Both the position numbers and the translations under genes were made by a program. From Calothrix sp. NIES-4105 (GTDB lineage Bacteria > Cyanobacteriota > Cyanobacteriia > Cyanobacteriales > Nostocaceae): a stretch of DNA of 64,000 nt. Of the stretch, positions 16,895 through 25,904 are shown one piece after another. Below the pieces are notes generated by a model. The model saw nothing but the letters and a program-made list of their open reading frames with translations, had not been told where the DNA came from and did not search any database. Numbering within the stretch: position 1 is the first letter of the stretch; each line of letters starts with the position of its first letter. Where the stretch lies: contig NZ_AP018290.1 of assembly GCF_002368415.1 (NCBI RefSeq), forward strand, positions 4,167,614 to 4,231,613, read 5' to 3'.

Positions 16895-18115
16895 TCACAC
16901 GTCCAATGCTGCTAGCACTGCTTTGGGTTGTAATTTGTCTTTGAACCAAACGATGCGCGCGGGTACGTCGTTTAATTTCACACCTGCTTTTTCTAAGTTT
17001 AGTCTTTCGGAAATTGCTAGGATTAAGTTATCACATCCTGAGCGTCGTACTTGAGAAAATTTCTTTTGTAAATATTCTGGGCGCCAATACCCTACAATTT
17101 CTAATAGGTAGTCTCTGCCGTCTGGATGAACGAGACGAAAATCGGGAATCATAACGCTACCGGGAATTGGAATTAAATCAACTTCCCGTTCTAGTTTCCA
17201 TTCAGTTTTAAGCGAGTCCCATTTATCGGCAAACGATGCTTCTAACATACTATCGTATGGTTTGCCGGGTGGATAATGTGTAACTAAACCACAATCTGCT
17301 GAGTGAAGCGCAAATCTTCCTGTTTTCCAAGTATCGTTATAGGTATCGCGCGTTTTTAATGTTGCAGCAAGACTCCATTTTGTAACGTGAAGGATAGCGG
17401 GAATTAATTTTGCTATTGCTAAACCGTATCTTGTACTAGGATTAAATAAACTAACTGGGCCATCAATAGTAATAGTAAATCCGTGGTCGGAGTCACCTTC
17501 GATATAAGCCATTAATTGAAATAATTTCAAATACCGAAATAAAAGTTTATATTCTCCTGGGTTATTACGATGCGCGTTGATAATTAACTGACTTGCTTTG
17601 TAAAATATCCCTTGAACTTGTGAAAGATTATATCGATGGATTAATGCTTCAGGTTTTGGTTCCTCGAAAGCTGTTAAAATTCGGTTTTCTGATAAATCGG
17701 CGTATAAACCTGATTTTACCTGTTCGGGTAATACTTCACGTTCAAGTTCTTTACTCAATTCCAAAGCTACATATGTAAGTGTAGCCTGTGTTTGATTTTT
17801 ACTAGGTACAGAATTAGCAGCGCACGCAAATACACGTTCGCGTAAAAAAAGTGGGTCAATGGGACTTATTATTTCAAAAGTGCAAAAACTGCTCTTAAGA
17901 ATATAAGCTAATCCTCGCTTAACTCGATAATCAGTACTTTCACCTTCTAATTCAGATAACTGTCGTTCTAAATTACCTTGAGTTTTTCCTTGCATTGCCT
18001 GAAAGCAATTAATTAACTCAGTCGCTAACTCTAAACTTTTTGATTCGATTTTTAAACGTTTGGGTATAATTTGTTCGCCATTTTGGCGGTAGATGAGTAA
18101 GTCGGTAGGTAACAT
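16895..18115 (-). CDS. Bax1/DUF790 nuclease, partner of XPB-like helicase
   Basis: A 406-residue protein with MLPTDLLIYRQNGEQIIPKR at its N-terminus, the standard opening of DUF790/Bax1 proteins. The C-terminal nuclease core is visible as VMIPDFRLVHPDGRDYLLEI followed by VGYWRPEYLQKK, a PD-(D/E)xK-like arrangement with Asp and Glu. In archaea and bacteria Bax1 binds the XPB helicase and cuts DNA at the bubble edge in a nucleotide-excision-repair-like reaction. The matching helicase lies upstream on the same strand (19348-20892), but a toxin-antitoxin pair on the other strand now sits between them. Confidence 0.85.
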   Translation of the reverse strand: MLPTDLLIYRQNGEQIIPKRLKIESKSLELATELINCFQAMQGKTQGNLERQLSELEGESTDYRVKRGLAYILKSSFCTFEIISPIDPLFLRERVFACAANSVPSKNQTQATLTYVALELSKELEREVLPEQVKSGLYADLSENRILTAFEEPKPEALIHRYNLSQVQGIFYKASQLIINAHRNNPGEYKLLFRYLKLFQLMAYIEGDSDHGFTITIDGPVSLFNPSTRYGLAIAKLIPAILHVTKWSLAATLKTRDTYNDTWKTGRFALHSADCGLVTHYPPGKPYDSMLEASFADKWDSLKTEWKLEREVDLIPIPGSVMIPDFRLVHPDGRDYLLEIVGYWRPEYLQKKFSQVRRSGCDNLILAISERLNLEKAGVKLNDVPARIVWFKDKLQPKAVLAALDV

Positions 18116-18125
18116 TTTGGATTTT

Positions 18126-18190
18126 GTTGGGGGAGGGCGGGTTTACAAGGTAATAAATTCAGTTTTAGAATATCTGTTAACCCGCCCTTA
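18126..18190. repeat. Dispersed GGGCGGGTT...AACCCGCCC inverted repeat
   Basis: The left arm GGGCGGGTTTACAAGG and the right arm GTTAACCCGCCCTTAC flank an A+T-rich loop. The same element occurs in tandem at 23533-23722 and 63169-63476. It lies just upstream of the Bax1 start and could form a hairpin in RNA. Confidence 0.8.
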
Positions 18191-18232
18191 CTTTGATTTC
18201 GGGTTCCGTATATTATTATAGTAGGGTTTATG

Positions 18233-18270
18233 CCTGTGTTTTATGAGTGATACTAGCACTTCGGGACAAT
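18233..18270 (+). repeat. Partial duplicate of the TacA start region
   Basis: The sequence GTGTTTTATGAGTGATACTA followed by GCACTTCGGGACAATAA repeats, with changes, the antitoxin start at 18433-18467 (TGTGTATTATGAGTGATACT, then AAAATTTCGCAACAG). It encodes only MSDTSTSGQ before a stop. The copy lies about 197 bp upstream, which suggests a duplication of the promoter and start region. Confidence 0.7.
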
Positions 18271-18389
18271 AAATCTATCCAACCCTGGTTTATGAGACTT
18301 CCTGACAAAAGTAGTGCATGTCCCTGTAGATTTTGAGACATTGCTGTTTGCCGAGTAAATTTAAAATAAATTGAGAAATTAATCAGCAA

Positions 18390-18406
18390 TACGGCATTAT
18401 GCCGTA
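18390..18406. promoter_or_regulatory. 17-bp palindrome upstream of tacA, candidate operator
   Basis: TACGGCAT-T-ATGCCGTA is a perfect palindrome with 8-bp arms, 33 bp before the antitoxin ATG. DUF1778 ribbon-helix-helix antitoxins repress their own operons by binding such sites, so this is the likely autoregulation operator. TATATAA directly follows and may be the -10 region. Confidence 0.6.
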
Positions 18407-18439
18407 TATAATAAAAAGGTCGGCTTACGTTTGTGTATT

Positions 18440-18742
18440 ATGAGTGATACTAAAATTTCGCAACAGACGGCTAGATTAGAAGCGCGCGTCAATCCTGAGA
18501 TAAAAGCTTTATGGCAAAAAGCTGCGGACTTACAGGGAGTTACATTAACAGATTTTGTTATTTCGAGCGTTCAACAAGCAGCCTACAAAGTTATAGAGCA
18601 GCATCAGACGCTAAAGCTAAGTTTAGAAGATGCTGAAGCTCTCGTAGAAGCACTGAAGCAGCCACCAATGCCGAATGATGCTCTTATTGCCGCAGCTTTA
18701 CGTTACAAAAAGGTAATACAAAACAATGGTGCTAACGATTGA
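18440..18742 (+). CDS. DUF1778 antitoxin (TacA-like)
   Basis: A 100-residue protein from ATG at 18440; TTG at 18431 is a less likely start. LEARVNPEIKALWQKAADLQ followed by GVTLTDFVISSVQQAAYKVI is the ribbon-helix-helix N-terminus of DUF1778 antitoxins. The C-terminal part (LSLEDAEALVEAL) is the helix that wraps the toxin. It overlaps the GNAT toxin gene by 17 bp. The pair lies between the minus-strand helicase and Bax1 genes, suggesting insertion of a mobile toxin-antitoxin module. Confidence 0.9.
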   Translation: MSDTKISQQTARLEARVNPEIKALWQKAADLQGVTLTDFVISSVQQAAYKVIEQHQTLKLSLEDAEALVEALKQPPMPNDALIAAALRYKKVIQNNGAND

Positions 18743-19244
18743 GTTGCTTGATAGTAAAAGGCATAATCGTTCGGCATTTTTCAGTGGGAACGATAATTTG
18801 GATAATTATATACGTAAATTCGCTTCCCAAGATCTGAAGAAAAAAGTCGCTACTGTGTTTGTTTTAATTGACTCACCCAGTACTGATATTATTGCTTACT
18901 ATACTCTTTCGTCCTATACGCTAGATATTAATGATTTAAACGAAACCTTTGCTAAGAGCTTACCTAGGTATCCGTTGCTGCCTGCTATTTTACTCGGTCG
19001 TCTTGCTGTTGATAGTAGTCGTCAAGGTCAAGGTTTGGGAGAAACCATGTTAATAGACGCTATGAAGCGCGCGCTTAGAACTACGGAGCAAGTTGCATCC
19101 GTTTTTGTAATTGTAGAAGCTATAGATGAAAAGGCAGTTACTTTTTACCAAAAGTACGGTTTTCAACAATTTAAAGAATATCCCTTCAAGCTTTATTTGC
19201 CAGTCAAAGAAATAGAGGAACTTTGTCAACGTTTTGATGTTTAA
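18726..19244 (+). CDS. GNAT acetyltransferase toxin (TacT-like)
   Basis: The protein has 172 aa. LPAILLGRLAVDSSRQGQGL holds the acetyl-CoA pyrophosphate loop R/Q-x-x-G-x-G/A (RQGQGLG), and VEAIDEKAVTFYQKYGFQQF is the GNAT C-terminal Tyr motif. The opening HNRSAFFSGNDNLDNYIRKF is typical of TacT-type toxins. These acetylate the amino acid on charged aminoacyl-tRNAs and stop translation; the DUF1778 partner neutralises them. Catalytic elements look intact, so the pair may be active. Confidence 0.9.
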   Translation: MVLTIELLDSKRHNRSAFFSGNDNLDNYIRKFASQDLKKKVATVFVLIDSPSTDIIAYYTLSSYTLDINDLNETFAKSLPRYPLLPAILLGRLAVDSSRQGQGLGETMLIDAMKRALRTTEQVASVFVIVEAIDEKAVTFYQKYGFQQFKEYPFKLYLPVKEIEELCQRFDV

Positions 19245-19347
19245 CTATCTGGTTTGCTTGAGCAAATTGCCAAACTACTTTGTCACTGCTTGTAATTGGC
19301 AGTTCTGGCAGTTCTACATCTTCTAGGAGAATAAAACGAATTGAAAA

Positions 19348-20892
19348 CTAGAAATTAGGGTTATCACCAGAATCATTAGAAATAGTAGAACTATTATCAT
19401 TCCATAAACCTAATTGTTCAGCCGCGCGCTGAGTTTTTGGCTGACCAGTACCATAAACAACTTTTAAATTTCCCTTCTCCTCTTCCTTCTTTTCTTCTTT
19501 CCTTTGTGTCCTTTGTGTCCTTTGTGGTTCATTCCTTCTTCTTGCCGAAGTACCTTCTTCACTAGTATCCTCCGTCACCACCTCATATAAAATCGCCTGC
19601 TTATTCTTTTCCTGACCCTTCCTCAACACCCGTCCCAACCGCTGCGTATATTCTCGAACCGAACCAGTTCCCGATAAAATAATAGCGAAGCGCGCGGCAG
19701 GTACATCCACCCCTTCATTCAACACATGAGAAGCAACTACACTCTTATACTCACCCTCTTTAAACTTAGTCAGAATCTCATGTCTTTCTTTAACAGGAGT
19801 TTGATGAGTAATCGCTGGTATTAAAAACTCATTAGAAATTTTATACACAGTATTATTATCAGCAGTGAAAATGAGAATCCTTTCTGGATAATGCTCTGAT
19901 AATAAATCAGTGAGAATTCTAATTTTACCATCAGTACCCAAAGCAATATCCTTCGCTTCCCTATGCGCTAACATTGCTTTACGTCCAGCTTGGGAACGCG
20001 CGGAAGCCATAACAAAATTCTGCCATCCTTGAATACTGCCCAAAGATATTTTCGATTCTTTTAAAAAATCATTGCGAATTTGCATTAACTGATTATATCT
20101 CTCGCGTTCGTGCTGCGATAACTTGACTTTGATTTGGACAATTTCATGTTCAGCTAAAGCTTTCCCCGCTAAATCTTCCGCTCGCTTGCGATAAACCTCC
20201 TTACCAATCAAAATATTTAAATCAGCGTGTTTACCATCAGTACGTTCGGGTGTTGCTGATAAACCCAACCTGTAAGGAGCAATAGCATACTCCGCAATGA
20301 CTCGATTAAAATCAGTTGGTAAATGGTGACACTCGTCAAAAATAATCAGCGCGTACATACTTCCTAGCGTTTCCGCGTGTATCGCTGCACTATCATACGT
20401 TGCCACTAATATCGGAGTTTTATCGCGCGAACCTCCTCCTAATAAACCAATATCCGCATCTGGAAACGCTGCTTTGAGATGCGCGTACCATTGATGCATT
20501 AAATCTAATGTTGGCACCACAATTAATGTAGTACGTGGTGTTGCCTGCATTGCCATTTGCGCTAAATACGTCTTTCCTGCTGCTGTAGGAAGCACCACAA
20601 CACCTTGCCTACCTGCCAACTTCCACGCTGCTAAAGCTTCCGACTGGTGCTGGTAAGGTTCCATTTCTAGACTAGCTACCAAGTCCACCTGGTAAAACCC
20701 TTTAGCATCATCATTAAAAATAGTATTCTCTGCTTGTAATGATTCCACAAGCGCGCGGTATTGAATTGCGGGAATGCGGAATTTTTCTACCCGGTCATCC
20801 CATGTGGCAAAGTCCATCCAACTTCTGCCCCTAGGTGGTGGATGCAAAATTAATGTGCCACGGTCAAAAGTTAAAGTAGGGGTGCGAGCCAT
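19348..20892 (-). CDS. XPB-like DEAD/DEAH-box DNA helicase
   Basis: The protein has 514 aa. Helicase motifs in order: VVVLPTAAGKTYLAQMAMQ (Walker A), TTLIVVPTLDLMHQW (Ia), ALIIFDECHHLPTDF (II, DECH), LGLSATPERTDGKHAD (III, with the XPB-type RxDG), LIFTADNNTVYKI (IV), VASHVLNEGVDVPAA (V) and TQRLGRVLRKGQ (VI). XPB-type helicases open DNA in repair together with Bax1, whose gene is the next minus-strand gene. Near the C-terminus RRRNEPQRTQRTQRKEEKK is encoded by a dispersed TTTGTGTCC repeat read in frame, so this tail probably differs from relatives. Confidence 0.88.
   Translation of the reverse strand: MARTPTLTFDRGTLILHPPPRGRSWMDFATWDDRVEKFRIPAIQYRALVESLQAENTIFNDDAKGFYQVDLVASLEMEPYQHQSEALAAWKLAGRQGVVVLPTAAGKTYLAQMAMQATPRTTLIVVPTLDLMHQWYAHLKAAFPDADIGLLGGGSRDKTPILVATYDSAAIHAETLGSMYALIIFDECHHLPTDFNRVIAEYAIAPYRLGLSATPERTDGKHADLNILIGKEVYRKRAEDLAGKALAEHEIVQIKVKLSQHERERYNQLMQIRNDFLKESKISLGSIQGWQNFVMASARSQAGRKAMLAHREAKDIALGTDGKIRILTDLLSEHYPERILIFTADNNTVYKISNEFLIPAITHQTPVKERHEILTKFKEGEYKSVVASHVLNEGVDVPAARFAIILSGTGSVREYTQRLGRVLRKGQEKNKQAILYEVVTEDTSEEGTSARRRNEPQRTQRTQRKEEKKEEEKGNLKVVYGTGQPKTQRAAEQLGLWNDNSSTISNDSGDNPNF
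19499..19535. repeat. CCTTTGTGT tandem repeat inside the helicase gene
   Basis: CCTTTGTGT-type units repeat about three times and end in GGTTCATTCC. Relatives of this repeat lie at 16123-16152 and 59946-60006. Here it is translated as NEPQRTQRTQRK without breaking the frame. Confidence 0.75.
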
Positions 20893-21330
20893 TTTCGCTG
20901 TGAGCGTTGTTGTACCTATTTATTACTAATAGCGTAAAAAGCGTATGATTAACGCACGTAATTTTGGCAACGGATTATAAACGGATGTAACGGATAAGTT
21001 ATTTTTACCTTATTAGACACCGAATACACGGTGAGGAATGATAATAGTAAATAAAACTGTATAAAAAATACGCCAATCGCATAAATATATTCTATAAAAT
21101 AGCGGTTTTTTTGCGATAAATACTTAATTAGTAATTATTTAAGTTATAATAATTACCAAGGTTATTGGGTGATAATATTTTCTTTTGCGACGCCTTTCTT
21201 AAACGAATCAACTATCCGTTACATCCGTTACATCCGTTGCCAACCTACCCACCGAAACTTATGACACGAACCATTACAGCTAAAATAGTATCAGGTATTA
21301 AACCCCTTTGCCCCTTCCCCTTCTTCATGC
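20893..21330. other. Divergent intergenic region with CCGTTACAT repeats
   Basis: About 440 bp between the divergent helicase and histidine kinase genes. It holds an inverted copy of the short repeat near 20971-21000 (GGCAACGGATTATAAACGGA then TGTAACGGATAAG) and a direct copy at 21209-21242 (three CCGTTACAT-like units ending in GTTGCC). The rest is A+T-rich. No gene or clear terminator is visible. Confidence 0.55.
21209..21242. repeat. CCGTTACAT short tandem repeat
   Basis: CCGTTACAT occurs twice in tandem, then CCGTTGCCA, as at 10982-11013. With the inverted copy around 20971-21000 it forms a widely spaced inverted repeat. Confidence 0.75.
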
Positions 21331-23526
21331 ATGAAGCTACCATTGATTCGACGACAGATAAATCTTGGTTTAGGGTTGACGCTGCTACTGGTAATTTTTA
21401 ACGCAGCGCTTTCCTATCGCAATACTTTAAAAGTCGTCGAGAATGAGCGCTCCCTTGCCCATACCCATAAGGTAATTACTGAACTTGAAAAAACTTTGTC
21501 AACGCTTAAAGACGCGGAAACAGGGCAACGCGGTTATTTGCTCACGGGTGATGACAGTTATTTAAAACCTTATCAAGCTGCTATTAATACAGTTAATCAA
21601 CAAATTGGTGGTTTGCAGCAGCTAACGAGTGATAACCCTAAACAGCAACAGCGGATTGTTGATTTAAAAAAGTCTGTAGATGCAAAGTTAACTGAGCTTG
21701 AAAGTACTATTGATATCCAGCTAACTCAGGGACAACAGGCAGCTTTACAAGTGGTGCGAAGCAATAGAGGTAAGCTGATTATGGATGAAATTCGGCGCCA
21801 AGTAGCTTCGTTGCAACTTGAAGAAAGAAAACTGTTGCAGCTACATGATGCTGAGTCTAAAGTTAGTATTGATAATACATTATTATCCTCAGTGGTTGCG
21901 AACAGCGTAAATATACTAGGTATTGGAATTATTTATTACTTGTTCCATCGCGATAAAATTCTTCGCCATCACGAACAAACCCAGCAAAATCAAATATTGC
22001 AGCAGTTGCAGGCAGAACGCAATCGTTTAGAAACAATAATGCGAGTTTTACCTGTAGGTGTCCTTATTTGTGATGCGGATGGGAAAGAGATTCTTGCTAA
22101 CACGCAAGCAGAAGAAATTTTAGGACATAAGCTTCCTGGTACACAAAATATTGATGAATATAATCAATACAAGGGAAAACATCCTGACGGTAGACCATAT
22201 GAAGCTCGTGAATATCCACTTATCCGAAGTTTGTTAACAGGAGAATCCATCTTTAACGAAGAACTTTGGTATTCTCGACCCGATGACAGCGAGCGGATTC
22301 TTTACCTTAGTTCAACATCTATTCGCGACTCCGAGAACCATATTATAGCAGCAGTTGTAACGTTTTATGATGGTACCTTCCTAAAAACAGCCGAAGCTCA
22401 ATTACGTAGCAGCGATGAGAAATTTCGCCAGCTAGCAGAAAACATTCATGAAGTTTTTTGGATTTTTGACCCGCATAACACTCAACTTATTTACGTCAGC
22501 CCAGCATATGAGAGAATTTGGGGACGCACTGTTGAAAGTCTCCAAAATAATCCGATGGGGTGGAGTGATGCAATTCATCCTGATGATAAACAGCGTCATG
22601 CTGAACTACATAAAGAAAATATTCACAAAGGAACATTAAATATAGAGTACCGGATAATTCGTCCTAATGGTGAAGAGCGCTGGATTCAAGACCGAGGTTT
22701 TCCAGTTCGCAACTTTGAAGGAGAAATTTATCGAATTGCTGGTGTAGCAGAAGATGTTACGGAACGCAAGCTTAAAGAGGCAGAAATTCAACTGCTTAAC
22801 GAAACATTAGAGCAACGAGTTGAAGAACGTACTTTACAGCTACAAGAAGTAAATGCCGAAATGGAGGCTTTTGCTTATTCAATATCTCACGATTTACGCG
22901 CGCCGTTACGAACAATGCAGGGTTTTGCCCAAGCTTTACAAGAGGACTACGGGGATCAACTCGATGAAATGGCACAGGAATATATTCAATATATAACCGA
23001 AGGCGCCCTGCAAATGGATTCTTTAATCGCCGACTTGTTAGCATATAGTCGTTTAACGCGCGTTGAAATTAAACTGCAAGAATTAGACTTAAACAGCGTT
23101 GTTACAGAAGCATTAAAACAACTAGGTGCCCAAATCAAAGAAAAACACGCTTTAGTTACAATAGACACGCTACCATCAGTAATGGCTCACCGTCCTACTT
23201 TAATTCAAGTCATAACAAATCTAATCAGTAACGCTATAAAGTTTGTCCACTCAGAAACACAGCCAAAAGTAGATATTTACGCACGTGAGCAAGAAAATTC
23301 AGTATATTTATGGGTTGAAGACAATGGTATTGGTATTGCACCAGAACACCAAGAACGAATTTTTCGAGTTTTTGAACGCTTACACGGTGCAGAAAGTTAC
23401 CCAGGTACAGGTATTGGTTTAGCGATTGTACGTAAAGCTATAGAGCGCATGGGCGGCAAAGTTGGGGTAGAATCACAAGTTAATAGTGGCAGTCGTTTTT
23501 GGATTGAATTGATAAAGAGGTTGTAG
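21331..23526 (+). CDS. CHASE3-PAS-PAS membrane histidine kinase
   Basis: A protein of 731 aa. A first membrane segment (about 8-30, INLGLGLTLLLVIFNAALSY) is followed by a CHASE3 sensor with KDAETGQRGYLLTGDDSYLK. A second membrane segment (about 185-207) leads to two PAS domains (about 230-355 and 365-490, the second with a PAC end GVAEDVTERKL). Then come a coiled coil and HisKA, FAYSISHDLRAPLR with the phospho-accepting His520, and HATPase boxes LISNAIKF, VEDNGIGIAPEHQERIF and GTGIGLAIVRK. It senses an unknown periplasmic signal. Two kinases and a single-domain regulator follow in the same direction. Confidence 0.93.
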   Translation: MKLPLIRRQINLGLGLTLLLVIFNAALSYRNTLKVVENERSLAHTHKVITELEKTLSTLKDAETGQRGYLLTGDDSYLKPYQAAINTVNQQIGGLQQLTSDNPKQQQRIVDLKKSVDAKLTELESTIDIQLTQGQQAALQVVRSNRGKLIMDEIRRQVASLQLEERKLLQLHDAESKVSIDNTLLSSVVANSVNILGIGIIYYLFHRDKILRHHEQTQQNQILQQLQAERNRLETIMRVLPVGVLICDADGKEILANTQAEEILGHKLPGTQNIDEYNQYKGKHPDGRPYEAREYPLIRSLLTGESIFNEELWYSRPDDSERILYLSSTSIRDSENHIIAAVVTFYDGTFLKTAEAQLRSSDEKFRQLAENIHEVFWIFDPHNTQLIYVSPAYERIWGRTVESLQNNPMGWSDAIHPDDKQRHAELHKENIHKGTLNIEYRIIRPNGEERWIQDRGFPVRNFEGEIYRIAGVAEDVTERKLKEAEIQLLNETLEQRVEERTLQLQEVNAEMEAFAYSISHDLRAPLRTMQGFAQALQEDYGDQLDEMAQEYIQYITEGALQMDSLIADLLAYSRLTRVEIKLQELDLNSVVTEALKQLGAQIKEKHALVTIDTLPSVMAHRPTLIQVITNLISNAIKFVHSETQPKVDIYAREQENSVYLWVEDNGIGIAPEHQERIFRVFERLHGAESYPGTGIGLAIVRKAIERMGGKVGVESQVNSGSRFWIELIKRL

Positions 23527-23532
23527 GGGCGG

Positions 23533-23722
23533 GTTTACCTACATTCTGGTAAATAATTGAAAATTTAGGTGAACCCGCCCGTACACGTATTCGGGTTTAC
23601 CTACATTCTGGTAAATAATTGAAAATTTGGCTGAACCCGCCCGTACACGTATTAGTAGTTTACCTACATCCTGGTAAATAGTTGAAAATTTAGGTGAACC
23701 CGCCCGTACACGTATTAGTAGT
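23533..23722. repeat. 62/63-bp tandem repeat, three copies, with inverted arms
   Basis: Units begin at 23533, 23595 and 23658 with GTTTACCTACATTCTGGTAAA-like sequence and end in GAACCCGCCCGTACACGTAT. Each unit holds a small inverted repeat TTTACC/GGTAAA, and the GGGCGGGTT/AACCCGCCC arms relate it to the elements near 18126 and 63169. It fills the whole gap between two kinase genes. Confidence 0.9.
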
Positions 23723-23725
23723 AAA

Positions 23726-25237
23726 ATGCTCCATGTCTTAGTTATTGATGATAATAAAGCAGACCGCGCGTTGGTAATTAGAGAACTAAAGCGCGAATTT
23801 GCTACTATTGAGATTCAAGAAATTGTTGATGCTTCCGAATTAGCTGCTGCTTTGACTGCAAAACAATTCAATGTTGTTATTACTGATTATGAACTGCGTT
23901 GGACTACTGGACTCGATATTTTACGAACTGTTAAACAGCTATACCCTTATTGCCCTGTAATTATGTTTACTGGTACAGGTAGCGAAGAAGTTGCCGTTGA
24001 AGCAATGAAGTCTGGACTAGATGATTATGTTCTCAAATCGCAAGCTAAGTATGCTAAACTACCATTTACTGTGCGAGCTGCGGTTAAACGCGCGTCCAAT
24101 AGGCGCTCTTCTGAGTTATTAGAAATTCGCTTACGTAAATTACTTAATCAATTGCAGGTAGGAACGTTTAGAGCAGACAGCAATGGAAACTACATCGAAA
24201 GCAATGCAGTTTTTCTCAATTTGCTAGGCATAGATAATTTAGCACAATTACAAAATAGAGATATATTAAACATTCGCGAATACTACTTAGTCTTAGAAAA
24301 CCTTCCAGAACCCCAGCAAGACTTAGAAATTCAATTGCAACGTCCTGATAGTACATTTATTTGGGTGACTTTAAGTATAACTCTGAATGAGATTGATGGA
24401 CAAAACGTACTTGATGGTTTAATTGAAGATATTACTGCACGTAAACAAGTTGAAATTGAAAGACAGCAGCTAAACTTGATTTTAGAACAACGAGTCCAAG
24501 AACGCACTGCCGAACTCGAAGCCACAAATCGCGCGTTAGATGAAATAAATCAAAAGTTAGTGGCAGCAAACCAAGACTTAGAAACATTCAGCTACTCGGT
24601 TTCCCATGACCTGCGCTCACCACTACGCACGATTCAAGGATTTGGTACAATACTTCTTCGTCAAGAACTTGAACCAGAGCGTCAACAAGAATATTTACAG
24701 CGTATCATAATTAATGCTGAATCTGCCACGAGACTCGTTGATGATTTGTTAGCATACAGCCGTTTGAGTCGTAGCGAGTTACCATTAAGGCTCATTGATT
24801 TGTCTAGTGTAGTGGCAGAGGTATTAATACAGCTAGAACCAATTATAAAACAGAGACAAGCAACAGTACAAGTCGAAGAACCTTTACCTGACGTTATCGG
24901 TAACTACACTGTTCTAAATCAAGTTATATCTAATATTGTAAGTAATGCGCTCAAATTCGTTGCTCCTGAAGTTAAACCAGTTGTGCGAATACGTGCTGAG
25001 TCCATTTATAATAAAATACGTCTTTGGATAGAAGATAACGGTATTGGAATTGCTGACAAATATCAGGAGCGTATATTCAGTGTATTTACCCGCTTGCACA
25101 GTGATGAAGAATATCCCGGTACTGGTATCGGTTTAGCTATCGTCCGCAAAGGCGCCGAGCGTTTAAATGCAGAAGTTGGTATAGAATCACAACCAGGACA
25201 AGGTAGTCGATTTTGGATAGAGTTAAACAATGAGTAG
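23726..25237 (+). CDS. REC-PAS histidine kinase (soluble hybrid)
   Basis: A protein of 503 aa with no membrane segment. The receiver domain comes first (VLVIDDNKADRALVIRELK; phospho-acceptor Asp54 in VVITDYELRW; closing Lys in DDYVLKSQ). It is followed by a PAS domain (about 140-245), a coiled coil, HisKA with His294 in FSYSVSHDLRSPLRTIQGF, and an ATPase domain with IVSNALKF, IEDNGIGIADKYQERIF and GTGIGLAIVRK. A receiver before the kinase suggests that it takes a phosphoryl group from another kinase, perhaps the CHASE3 kinase upstream. It overlaps the Rcp1-like regulator by 8 bp. Confidence 0.92.
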   Translation: MLHVLVIDDNKADRALVIRELKREFATIEIQEIVDASELAAALTAKQFNVVITDYELRWTTGLDILRTVKQLYPYCPVIMFTGTGSEEVAVEAMKSGLDDYVLKSQAKYAKLPFTVRAAVKRASNRRSSELLEIRLRKLLNQLQVGTFRADSNGNYIESNAVFLNLLGIDNLAQLQNRDILNIREYYLVLENLPEPQQDLEIQLQRPDSTFIWVTLSITLNEIDGQNVLDGLIEDITARKQVEIERQQLNLILEQRVQERTAELEATNRALDEINQKLVAANQDLETFSYSVSHDLRSPLRTIQGFGTILLRQELEPERQQEYLQRIIINAESATRLVDDLLAYSRLSRSELPLRLIDLSSVVAEVLIQLEPIIKQRQATVQVEEPLPDVIGNYTVLNQVISNIVSNALKFVAPEVKPVVRIRAESIYNKIRLWIEDNGIGIADKYQERIFSVFTRLHSDEEYPGTGIGLAIVRKGAERLNAEVGIESQPGQGSRFWIELNNE

Positions 25238-25679
25238 CCAAGATACCATACTATTGGTAGAAGACAATACCAAAGATGTTCTGCTAATGCAACGCGCGGT
25301 TCGTAAGGCAGGAATTGTCAACCCGTTACAAGTTGTTAATGATGGTGATGCCGCAGTACTTTATTTATCTGGACAGGCGCCTTATAATGACCGTGACACT
25401 CACCCACTACCTGTGCTAGTTTTGCTCGATTTGAAATTACCACGAAGGTCTGGGTCTGAGGTTCTAATGTGGTTGCGACAACAACCTGGACTCAAGCGTT
25501 TACCAGTTGTTGTTCTGACTGCTTCTAAAGAATATATAGATATTAATAAAATATACGATTTAGGTGTAAATGCTTATATCGTTAAACCAGTGGCTTTTAA
25601 TGAGTTAGTCGAAATTGTTAAAACTCTTAACATGCATTGGATAACTTTTAATGAAAAGCCACAAATTAATTCAATTTGA
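25230..25679 (+). CDS. Rcp1-type single-domain response regulator
   Basis: The protein has 149 aa and only a receiver domain: DTILLVEDNTKDVLLMQRAV, phospho-acceptor Asp67 in LVLLDLKLPRRSG, VVVLTASKE and the conserved Lys in AYIVKPVAF. The long loop before the Asp and the VEDN start are typical of the Rcp1 family that works with phytochrome-like and CHASE3 kinases. With no output domain it probably carries phosphate to another protein or acts by binding. It overlaps the end of the preceding kinase gene by 8 bp, so the two are translationally coupled and likely cognate. Confidence 0.92.
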   Translation: MSSQDTILLVEDNTKDVLLMQRAVRKAGIVNPLQVVNDGDAAVLYLSGQAPYNDRDTHPLPVLVLLDLKLPRRSGSEVLMWLRQQPGLKRLPVVVLTASKEYIDINKIYDLGVNAYIVKPVAFNELVEIVKTLNMHWITFNEKPQINSI

Positions 25680-25904
25680 CTTGCAGTTGAATCATATTAT
25701 AAGTGTGTTAAATTATTTTACTAACTTATAAGATATGTTAACTTTTTTATAACCTTCTTGGTCATTGCATCAGCAAGTTAAATTGTGTCTTGGAATATGA
25801 TATATAGTTTCTATAAAAATCCAACTTTGATTTATAAATATATAACGAATTAAGATAAGTTTTGTTACAGTTTGTCTCTTTTAGCAAAAAATGGTGAGTT
25901 GACA

